Origin: CAZABP01 sp964483245
GTDB lineage: Bacteria; Planctomycetota; UBA1135; UBA2386
NCBI GenBank assembly: GCA_964483245.1
Contig: CAZABP010000045.1
Span: 1 to 38,934 of the forward strand
DNA: 38,934 nt
Reading direction: 5' to 3'
In this document: positions 1 to 6,999 of the stretch, piece by piece
How the letters are laid out: every line of letters begins with the position of its first letter
How positions within the stretch are numbered: position 1 is the first letter of the stretch
The notes under the pieces: generated by a model
The model's input: only the letters and a program-made list of their open reading frames with translations
Told to the model about the DNA's origin: nothing
The model's database searches: none
Position numbers and translations under genes: made by a program

Positions 1-418
1 CCTGCATCGCCTCGAGCAGCGCCGCCTGCGTCTTCGGCGGCGTGCGGTTGATCTCGTCGGCGAGGATCACGTTCGCGAACAGCGGCCCGGGGATGAACCG
101 GAACACGCGCTGCCCGGTCGTGCGATCCTCCTGGATCACCTCGGTCCCGGTGATGTCGGACGGCATCAGGTCCGGCGTGAACTGGATCCGGTTGAACGAC
201 AGCGACAGGACGCGCGCCAGCGTCGAGATCATCAGCGTCTTGGCGAGGCCCGGGACGCCGATCAGCAGGCAGTGTCCGCGGCAGAACAGCGCCATGAACA
301 ACTGGTCGACGACCTGATCCTGGCCGACGATGACCTTGTGGATCTCCCGCTTCATCGCGGAGTAGGCGTCCTGCAGCTTCTTGACCAGCGCGAGATCTTC
401 GCTCGTTGGGTCGCTCAT
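1..418 (-). CDS. MoxR-family AAA+ ATPase, N-terminal part (runs off window)
   Basis: The reading frame starts at ATG 418 and stays open to the window edge, giving about 139 residues. It has a Walker A motif (GVPGLAKT) near residue 55 and a Walker B (VILADEIN) near residue 121, followed by RTPPKTQAALLEAMQ, a hallmark of the MoxR/RavA group. MoxR proteins are chaperone-like AAA+ ATPases usually encoded beside DUF58 and vWA-domain genes; these would lie beyond the left edge if present. The gene lies downstream of a small membrane protein gene on the same strand with a spacing of about 180 bp. The family call is secure. The client pathway cannot be stated from this fragment. Confidence 0.93.
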   Translation of the reverse strand, partial: MSDPTSEDLALVKKLQDAYSAMKREIHKVIVGQDQVVDQLFMALFCRGHCLLIGVPGLAKTLMISTLARVLSLSFNRIQFTPDLMPSDITGTEVIQEDRTTGQRVFRFIPGPLFANVILADEINRTPPKTQAALLEAMQ

Positions 419-601
419 CGGTTTGTCGGGATACGTGGTCCGAAGGGGCGGAGGGTCGTCGGGGCCGCCTGATACGTCACGCGGCCCGGGAACCATAAGA
501 GAAACGTCGTGCCGCGGCTCGGACGGCCTGCGGCCGTGTGCCTTGCGGTGTTGCGCCATGACGGCGGGTCTGCGGTGATGCTCCGGACGCGCGCAGATCG
601 T

Positions 602-943
602 TCACCGCGAGCGCAGCTCGTCGATGCCGGCAGCGAGGAACGGATCCGGCTCACCGAGGAGTTGCTCCGGAGTCAGGCCGAGGCGATCGATCTCGACGCG
701 GAGCGTCTGCGGGTCGAACCCGAGTGCGGTGCGCACGGCCCACTCCCGGTCGCGCAGCGCCAGCAGGTGCGCACGCAGCTCGAGGTGCTTCTGCTCGACT
801 TGCACCAGGCTGTCCTGCTCGCGGAACGCGGGGACCAGCGAACGGAACAGCAGCAGCAACGCGAGCCCGAGGCACGCGATCGTCAGATGCAGGGCGAACG
901 AACGTCGTCCTGGTTCGCCGTCGCCCTCCCAGGCACCGCGCAT
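602..943 (-). CDS. Small single-pass membrane coiled-coil protein, FtsB/DivIC-like
   Basis: 113 residues. A charged N-terminus (about 15 residues) precedes one transmembrane helix (about residues 16-35, LHLTIACLGLALLLLFRSLV). A heptad-like helix (about 42-70) follows, then a short tail with the pattern GFDPQTLRVEIDRLGL. This N-in, TM, coiled-coil, DP-x-E-x-LG layout resembles septum-formation initiator proteins (FtsB/DivIC), which help build the divisome. Enolase lies upstream on the same strand, and eno-ftsB proximity is familiar from other bacteria, but here a dehydrogenase gene intervenes. Similarity is by layout only and many planctomycetes lack FtsZ, so the function is tentative. An alternative is an unrelated small membrane protein. 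Confidence 0.6.
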   Translation of the reverse strand: MRGAWEGDGEPGRRSFALHLTIACLGLALLLLFRSLVPAFREQDSLVQVEQKHLELRAHLLALRDREWAVRTALGFDPQTLRVEIDRLGLTPEQLLGEPDPFLAAGIDELRSR

Positions 944-1006
944 GGCCGGGAACAGTAGCGGCCGGCACGCGCAGCCGCCAACGGCGCGCCGGCTCGAGGA
1001 GTGCTG

Positions 1007-3571
1007 CTACTTGCGCAGGATCTCGTGGGCGACGCCGTTCGACGCGACGATCCCCTTGGGGTTCGCGGTCGGGTCGCTGGCGAATGCCTGCGTGAAGACC
1101 TGGATGCCGGCGAGCGACGGATCGTTCGGGACTTGGAGCACGAGCCGCCCGGTGCCGCCGCTCCGCTGCAGCGGCAACAGGACGTCCATCGCCACGCGCA
1201 GCGCGCAGCCGGGCATGCCGATTCCGGCGAGATCGAGCGGGAGCGTCGCGGCACCCCAGCGCGTCGCCGACGAACCGGCCCACAGCACGGCAGCCCCGCC
1301 AGGCGGCAGGGAGACCAGTTCGACCTCCCAGGTCTGGCCGATCCGCGCCCAGGCGCCATCGACCGGGCGCTGGGTCGGCATCCCCGCGGCACCGGAGCAG
1401 CCCGGGCCGAGCTCGCGGTACGGACTCCCGATCCATTCCGCGATCAACGCCGCCCCGGCCGTGTCGACCAGGTTGCTGCCCAGGCGAGGCATCGCCGCTT
1501 CGTCACGGCGCGCGAGGCGCGACCACAGCACGCTCGATTGGTGCACGCGCGGCTTGATCAGGTATGCGTCCGGCAGTGCGAGGTCGCCGAACTGCGGGCG
1601 CAGGTCGATCGCGCCGATCGCGTCGTCCGGCGTCGTCCAGCGCAGATCGAGCGACCCGCGGCCGGAGCCACCGGGCAGGTGGCACATGCTGCAGTTCACG
1701 TCGAGCCACGCGCGCGCGCGCGCGCCGAGCGGTTGCTTGGGATCGGTCGGCTGCGTCAGCGCCGGATGCCCGGTGCTGTTGCCGATGTCGCGGCCGAACA
1801 GCCCGGCCTGGTTCCACTGGTCGAGTTGGTTGGCGCCCCGCGGCTCGACGTTCAACTGCGGCGTGCGCACGCTGAGCAGGCGCCCGGCCGCGGTCGAGTG
1901 GCACTGCAGGCAGTCGGTGCGGCTCGGATGGTCCCAGGTCTGCTGCCGGACCGTGCGCGAGCGCGGGTCGTGGATCACGAGCTCCTCGGTCTCGCGCTCG
2001 TTCAGCAGCAGTGCGTCCTTGTGGTCTGGGGTCCAGCGGTACGTGTAGCCGGCCCAATCCTCCTGCTCGCGCACGAGCACGCGCGTCTCGAGTCGGCGCA
2101 CGCTGTTCGGATCGCCGTCGATCAGCGGGATCTCGAAGTGCTTGACCAACACGGTCCCGACCGGCAGCGACCACGCGTCGTGCGTGTGGAACGACCATGG
2201 CGAGCCCTGCCAGGTGATCCAGCGGCGCTTGCTGGCGCCATCGGACCAGAATGGCGCACGGATGTCGTACGGCAGCACGCCTGGCGCGGGCTGCAGCGTG
2301 GCGAGGTTCTGGAACAGACCGGTCTCGCTGAGCTTGCGTGGGAACGGCTTGGGCGGGGTCGAGAGCGCCAGGCGGTGCAACGTGCCGGACAGCGAGACCA
2401 GGATCGGCTCCGCCTGCGGGTCCTCGCCGAACGACACGATGCTGGTCAGCGTGCCGATCCGCGTGTCGCTGACGACCTTGCCGCCCTGGCGCACGACCGC
2501 GTGCACTATCCCGGACGAATAGTCGCCATACAGGTAGGCGCCGCGCAGCGGCGACAGCGCGGCGCCGCGGTAGACGATGCCGCCGATCACGCAGCGCCCG
2601 CGCCCGGTGTCGTAGTCCAGGACCGGAATGTCGAAGCGGGACGGCGGGTAGTTGTTCGGATTGCGGTACGGCAGCGTGCCTTCGAACACGTTCCAGCCGT
2701 AGTTGCCGCCGCGACGGACCAGGTCGATCTCCTCGCGCGTGTTCTGCCCGACGTCGCCGACCCAGAGCTCACCCGTTTGCCGGTCGAACGAGAAGCGCCA
2801 CGGATTGCGCAGCCCCAGAGCCCAGATCTCGCCGCGCGCGCCGGACGTCCCGACGAACGGATTGTCGCTCGGGATCGTGTAGTTCAGCGCGCCCTGGCTG
2901 CGGCGCGGGTCGATCCGCAGGATCTTCCCCAGCAGCGTGCCGAGGTTCTGGCCGTTGCCGTTCGGATCGCCGGAGCTGCCGCCGTCGCCGAACCCGATGT
3001 ACAGCAGGTCATCCGGCCCGAACGCCAGCATGCCGCCGTTGTGGTTGCTGTACGGCTGATCGACCACCAGCAACTGGTACTCACTCGCCGCATCCGCGCG
3101 GTCCGGATCCGTCGCACTGACCCGGAACCGGGCGACGATGCTGCGGCGCGGATTCGTCGCGCTGTAGTGCACGTAGAACCACCCATTCGTCCGGTATCCC
3201 GGATCGAACGCCAACCCCAGCAACCCCTCCTCATTCCCGCCGCGCGAGACCTTCCCGGTCAGATCCAGGAACGTCCCCGCCGTTGCCACCTGCTCGTCGT
3301 TGCGGAACACCCGCACGCGCCCATCCTGTTCCACGACGAACAGCCGGTCCGTCCCATCCGGCGCCGTCGTCGCCAGCACCGGTCGCGTGAACCGCAAGTT
3401 CGGAAACGCCCGCACCACCTGCACCGGTCCCGGCTGCGGGCCCTGGGTGGGGAAGTTGTGCTGCGCCACCGGCGGCTGCTGCGCCGCCATCGGCGACGCC
3501 AGCCAGACCAGGGGCAGGAGAGAAACGAATCGGTACAGGCCGCGAGGTGACGACCCTGTCGTGGTGCGCAT
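1007..3571 (-). CDS. Exported PQQ-dependent sugar dehydrogenase-type protein with cytochrome c-like domain
   Basis: 854 residues with a signal peptide (about 1-31, cleavage near MAAQQ). Residues about 45-405 form a soluble glucose/sorbosone dehydrogenase beta-propeller. The segment SNHNGGMLAFGPDD contains the His (H177) that corresponds to the catalytic base of soluble PQQ glucose dehydrogenase. Residues about 410-715 carry two CxxCH heme-binding motifs (C554-H558 and C627-H631) and a possible Met ligand (AAMPRLG). The last roughly 135 residues (from LGPGC) form a module also found at the end of four other exported proteins in this window. Expected role: periplasmic or surface oxidation of a sugar or related alcohol, passing electrons through c-type heme. 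The substrate is unknown. ATG 3571 is chosen because it gives a complete signal peptide. Confidence 0.9.
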   Translation of the reverse strand: MRTTTGSSPRGLYRFVSLLPLVWLASPMAAQQPPVAQHNFPTQGPQPGPVQVVRAFPNLRFTRPVLATTAPDGTDRLFVVEQDGRVRVFRNDEQVATAGTFLDLTGKVSRGGNEEGLLGLAFDPGYRTNGWFYVHYSATNPRRSIVARFRVSATDPDRADAASEYQLLVVDQPYSNHNGGMLAFGPDDLLYIGFGDGGSSGDPNGNGQNLGTLLGKILRIDPRRSQGALNYTIPSDNPFVGTSGARGEIWALGLRNPWRFSFDRQTGELWVGDVGQNTREEIDLVRRGGNYGWNVFEGTLPYRNPNNYPPSRFDIPVLDYDTGRGRCVIGGIVYRGAALSPLRGAYLYGDYSSGIVHAVVRQGGKVVSDTRIGTLTSIVSFGEDPQAEPILVSLSGTLHRLALSTPPKPFPRKLSETGLFQNLATLQPAPGVLPYDIRAPFWSDGASKRRWITWQGSPWSFHTHDAWSLPVGTVLVKHFEIPLIDGDPNSVRRLETRVLVREQEDWAGYTYRWTPDHKDALLLNERETEELVIHDPRSRTVRQQTWDHPSRTDCLQCHSTAAGRLLSVRTPQLNVEPRGANQLDQWNQAGLFGRDIGNSTGHPALTQPTDPKQPLGARARAWLDVNCSMCHLPGGSGRGSLDLRWTTPDDAIGAIDLRPQFGDLALPDAYLIKPRVHQSSVLWSRLARRDEAAMPRLGSNLVDTAGAALIAEWIGSPYRELGPGCSGAAGMPTQRPVDGAWARIGQTWEVELVSLPPGGAAVLWAGSSATRWGAATLPLDLAGIGMPGCALRVAMDVLLPLQRSGGTGRLVLQVPNDPSLAGIQVFTQAFASDPTANPKGIVASNGVAHEILRK

Positions 3572-3739
3572 GGGTCCGACTCCGGTGGAACCGGCACGCT
3601 ACGAGCCCACCAGCCGTGCAAGCTTTGCAAGCCGGCCCAAACCTGTCGCAATTTGGTCCCAGAACCGAAACTCGCGACTCGAGCCCCATCCAGTACTCGG
3701 GCCACATTCCGGGGCACCTGCTCCGGGCGTGATCCGAAA

Positions 3740-3752
3740 GGGGTCAGACCCC
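3740..3752. repeat. Short palindrome GGGGTCAGACCCC
   Basis: A 13-bp near-perfect inverted repeat (arms GGGGTC/GACCCC around one base) in the spacer between enolase and the dehydrogenase gene. The same palindrome, read on the other strand, occurs at 12311-12323. Two intergenic copies suggest a dispersed REP-like element. No transposase is visible in the window. Confidence 0.5.
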
Positions 3753-3784
3753 TCCGGTACCACCGGATCCACGACTCCGCGCGA

Positions 3785-3888
3785 CCCCTTTCCCCTTCCC
3801 TTTCCTCGCCCTGCCCCAGCCCGAGCCCGGGCCCGGGCCCGTTCCGTTCCCGTCTACTCCCTACCCCAACCCCAACCCATAAACCCCC
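3785..3888 (-). other. G-rich tract with several G-quadruplex motifs at the 3' end of enolase
   Basis: On the minus (enolase sense) strand this stretch is a succession of G3-G5 runs separated by 1-8 bases. At 3864-3888 four runs are spaced by TTTAT, TT and TT and lie inside the last enolase codons. Further runs continue past the stop codon to 3785. The tract would be G-rich in the transcript. The spacer 3572-3860 holds this tract and the palindrome at 3740-3752; I see no gene in it. Confidence 0.55.
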
Positions 3889-5145
3889 GCCTCCCCAAGG
3901 CTTTCTTCGATCCGCAGCAGCTGGTTGTACTTCGCGACGCGGTCGGTCCGGCACGGGGCGCCGGTCTTGATCTGACCGGCGTTCGTCGCGACGGCGAGGT
4001 CGGCGATGGTCGTGTCCTCGCTCTCGCCGCTGCGGTGGGAGACGACGGCATGCATTCCCTGGCCATGCGCGAGGCCGATCGCCTCGAGGGTCTCGGTCAG
4101 GGTGCCGATCTGATTGACCTTGATCAGGATCGCGTTGGCGGCACCGGTCTCGATGCCGCGCCGCAGCCGATCGGTGTTGGTGACGAACAGATCGTCGCCG
4201 ACGAGCTGCACGATCTCGCCGAGGCGGNNNNNNNNNNCCGAGCGCGGAGGTCAAGCGGGTCCAACCGTCCCAGTCGTCCTCTGCCAGCCCGTCCTCGATC
4301 GAGAAGATCGGATACCGCCCGCACCAATCCTGCCACAGCGCGATCAGCCCGTCGGCGTCCAGGGTCCGGTTCTCGCCGGCGAGCGTGTACCTGCCATCCC
4401 GCCACAGCTCGGTCGCGGCCGCATCGATCGCGATGACGACGTCCTTGCCGGGCGCGTAACCGGCGCGCTCGATCGCCTGCACGATCACGTCGAGCGCATC
4501 CACGTTCGACTTCAGGTCAGGTGCGAACCCACCCTCGTCGCCGACTGCGGTGGCGAGGCCGCGCTGCTTCAGCACCTGCTTCAGCGCGTGGTAGATCTCG
4601 GCACCCATCCGCAGCCCTTCGGCGAACGTGCCGGCGCCCATCGGCATGACCATGAACTCCTGGAAGTCGACGTTGTTGTCGGCATGCGCGCCGCCATTCA
4701 GGATGTTCATCATCGGCACCGGCAGCCGCCGCGCGGCGATGCCACCGACGTAGCGCCACAGCGGCAACCCGGCCTCCATCGCCGCCGCATGCGCAGTTGC
4801 GAGGCTGGTGCCGAGGATCGCATTCGCACCGAGCCGCGCCTTGTTCGGCGTCCCGTCCAGTGCGCACAGCATCTGATCGATCCGCACCTGCTCGTGCGCC
4901 GGCTGGCCGAGCAGGCATTCGAAGATCTCCTCGCGCACGTTCTGGACCGCGTTCTGCACCCCTTTGCCGTGGTAGCGCTCGCCGCCGTCACGCAGCTCGA
5001 CCGCCTCGTGTGCGCCGGTCGAAGCCCCGCTCGGCACGATCACGCGGCCGTGCGCGCCGGATTCCAGCGTGACTTCGACCTCGATCGTCGGATTGCCGCG
5101 CGAGTCGAGGACTTCACGCCCGTGCACGCTGACGATGTCGCTCAT
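3861..5145 (-). CDS. eno: Enolase (phosphopyruvate hydratase), interrupted by an assembly gap
   Basis: Converts 2-phosphoglycerate to phosphoenolpyruvate in glycolysis. The start is MSDIVSVHGREVLDSRGNPT at 5145. Family signatures are clear: SGASTGAHEAVELRDG, GDEGGFAPDL, SIEDGLAEDDWDGW, QLVGDDLFVTN, ILIKVNQIGTLTET, SHRSGESEDTTIADLAV and GQIKTGAPCRTDRVAKYNQLLRIEE. Ten N at 4228-4237 break the frame. Joining base 4218 directly to 4238 gives an uninterrupted 421-residue enolase with the junction TSALGEIVQLVGDD, exactly the family spacing, so the gap is almost certainly an assembly artefact and the gene is intact. Its C-terminal codons (GLGLG) form part of a G-rich tract. The extra 12 residues upstream of ATG 5145 are not homologous, so this start is preferred. 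Confidence 0.97.
4228..4237. other. Assembly gap (10 N) inside enolase, probably overlapping contig ends
   Basis: The left contig ends ...ctcgccgaggcgg and the right begins ccgagcgcggagg. The two tips match over about ten bases except for one missing base, so the contigs overlap rather than leaving unknown sequence. Confidence 0.85.
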
Positions 5146-5218
5146 GCACGGCAGTAAACGGGCCGGCGCAGCGATTTCCACCGGTCGGCGCGGGGCGGGG
5201 CGCCGGCGCGGGCCGAGC

Positions 5219-6124
5219 TCAGATCTTCACCACCATGTAGGCGAACAACCCGACGTACTCGTACTCGAGGTCCAGCGCGAGGCCGCTCTTCTCCGCCTCC
5301 ACTTCGAGTTGGAAGTAGTTGACCGATGCGCCGAGCCCGACGTGGTCGAACAGGTCGTACTCGAGCCCGAGATTCAGATCGAGGATCCCGCCCTGCAGCT
5401 CTTCGATCGGCCCGGCACTCTCGAGCTCGAGATAGAACAACTGCGCCGACCCGACCAGTTGCAGCCGCGGCACGAACTCCCACGCCCCTTGCACCGAGAT
5501 CACCGGCAACGGCAGCGGCGTCGACCAGGTCGTCGCTGCATTCAGCGTGTTGACCGCCAGGCCGACCGAGAGATCCATGCCGTAGATCCCGCCGCCGATG
5601 CCGAGCTCGTAGTTCCTGCCGCGCACCGGATACCACGTGTAGCGCGCCTGCAGGATGTCGGTGTCGAGGAACGACTTGACGTCGAAGCCGATCGGGATCG
5701 TCAGATCGCCCCAGACGATCTCCCGGTTCACCGCGCGCGTCGCGTCACGCTCCAGCTTGAAGTAGCCGACGTCCAGGCGATGGGCGCGGCCGAACCGCAG
5801 GTAGGTGTCCACCCGGAACGCTTCCGTTTCGCGCTCGAGCCCGAACACGTCTTCGAAGTCGAGCTCGGTGCCGAAGTTCGTGCCGGCCAGGTCGAGCGAC
5901 GCGGTCGTGTCGAAGGACGACGCCAGGAAGCCTCCGAGCCGGAAGCCGAACCTCTCGCCGAACGGCTGGCGGGTCGCAGTGGCCTGGGCTGCGGGAGCCG
6001 CTGCGGGCGGCGGCGGCGGCGTGCCGGGGTCCTGCGTCAGCGGCGGCAGCACCGACACGAACGGGTCGTAGCTGCGGCAGGCCGCGATCGACAGCAACAG
6101 CAACAGTGCAACGGGGACACGCAT
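5219..6124 (-). CDS. Predicted outer-membrane-type lipoprotein with beta-strand-rich body
   Basis: 301 residues from ATG 6124. The N-terminus MRVPVALLLLLSIAAC is a lipoprotein signal peptide with a lipobox (IAAC). A proline/alanine-rich linker (PGTPPPPPAAAPAAQ) follows. The rest is alternating hydrophobic/aromatic strands, for example YLRFGRAHRLDVGYFKLERD and YVGLFAYMVVKI at the C-terminus, typical of a small beta-barrel. Family not recognised; the strand pattern resembles outer membrane proteins of the OmpW/MipA style. An upstream ATG at 6154 would add ten residues but spoils the signal peptide. It sits 26 bp downstream of the upp stop codon, perhaps co-transcribed. Function unknown. Confidence 0.75.
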   Translation of the reverse strand: MRVPVALLLLLSIAACRSYDPFVSVLPPLTQDPGTPPPPPAAAPAAQATATRQPFGERFGFRLGGFLASSFDTTASLDLAGTNFGTELDFEDVFGLERETEAFRVDTYLRFGRAHRLDVGYFKLERDATRAVNREIVWGDLTIPIGFDVKSFLDTDILQARYTWYPVRGRNYELGIGGGIYGMDLSVGLAVNTLNAATTWSTPLPLPVISVQGAWEFVPRLQLVGSAQLFYLELESAGPIEELQGGILDLNLGLEYDLFDHVGLGASVNYFQLEVEAEKSGLALDLEYEYVGLFAYMVVKI

Positions 6125-6150
6125 CGGTTTCTCACCCTGCGCCATGCAGT

Positions 6151-6936
6151 TCACACCCAGGAATTCGTCAGCAGTTCCCCCAGCCCCCCGGCGCCTGGAA
6201 TCACGTACTGCATGTCGTTGAGCCCACGCTCCAGCTCGGGATGCGTCCCGGGTGGCGTCAGCAGCACGTCCGGTGGGGACAGCCCGCGGTCGAAGCGACC
6301 GGTGAAGATCTCCACCTGCGGATGGTCCCGCAAGATCCGCTGTACTGCCTCGGGCGTCACCATCAGGTGCAGTGCGAGCACGCGCTGGGCGCGTGCGATC
6401 CCATGCTCCGCATACGCCTCCAACACCGCCGACATCGTGCCGCCGGTCGCGCCCATCGGATCGGCGAGCAGCAGGATCGAGTCCTCGACCGATCCCCCGA
6501 TCTTGCTGCCGCCCATCTGCACCCCGACGACGTGCCCGAGTGCATCGGTGATGCGGGACATGGTCAGGAAGTCGAGGCGCACGAACTCCTCCGGCAGCAC
6601 TTCGCAGGCGACTTCGTAGCAGGTCTCGGCCGGCAGGATCCCGGCGCGGATCACGGCGCAGACCACGAGCCGCGTGCGCGGGCTGAGCCGCGGGCCTTCG
6701 TAGAACGCGCGCGGCTCGCTGGCGGCCATCCGTGAGCGCACGCGATCCTGGATCGTCGGGAACGCGGTGGCGAACACCGCCTGGACCATCCGGCGATACG
6801 CGCTGCGCACGAGCGCCGGCACCTGGCTGGTGCCGGTCTCCGGCGCGCCGATCCGCGCCAGCAGCGTCAACAGGTAAGGATCCGACAGGATCGTCAGGCG
6901 CGGTCCGTAGGCGTGGAGCGTGTAGTCCGTGGCCAC
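6151..6936 (-). CDS. upp: Uracil phosphoribosyltransferase
   Basis: 261 residues with GTG start at 6936. Pyrimidine salvage: uracil + PRPP gives UMP + PPi. The PRPP-binding loop is ADPMGATGGT (about residues 158-167), and the C-terminal uracil-recognition signature reads LNDMQYVIPGAGGLGELL, close to the family motif that ends in GDxGDR/GGLG-type loops. AVIRAGILPAE (about 94-104) matches the conserved R-A-G segment. The protein is about 50 residues longer than typical bacterial UPRTases (near 208), with the extra length mainly N-terminal. It is divergent from the MBL/lamin-tail gene, leaving a 63-bp promoter region between 6937 and 6999. Confidence 0.88.
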   Translation of the reverse strand: MATDYTLHAYGPRLTILSDPYLLTLLARIGAPETGTSQVPALVRSAYRRMVQAVFATAFPTIQDRVRSRMAASEPRAFYEGPRLSPRTRLVVCAVIRAGILPAETCYEVACEVLPEEFVRLDFLTMSRITDALGHVVGVQMGGSKIGGSVEDSILLLADPMGATGGTMSAVLEAYAEHGIARAQRVLALHLMVTPEAVQRILRDHPQVEIFTGRFDRGLSPPDVLLTPPGTHPELERGLNDMQYVIPGAGGLGELLTNSWV

Positions 6937-6999
6937 CGCGCGGATGCGACCGCGCCGCCGAGTCGGAGTAAAGGACGAGCCTCGCTATCCTCCCGGGCC

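Noticed and set aside
1001..3550. Open frame of 849 codons on the plus strand opposite the PQQ dehydrogenase
   Set aside because: Arg/Ala/Asp-rich composition with no domain and no signal peptide; the minus strand encodes a clear enzyme with conserved motifs. High G+C keeps antisense frames open.
3259..3860. Enolase extended as a 640-residue fusion into the dehydrogenase region
   Set aside because: This frame arises only because the 10-N gap shifts the reading frame; the correct enolase stop is at 3861-3863.
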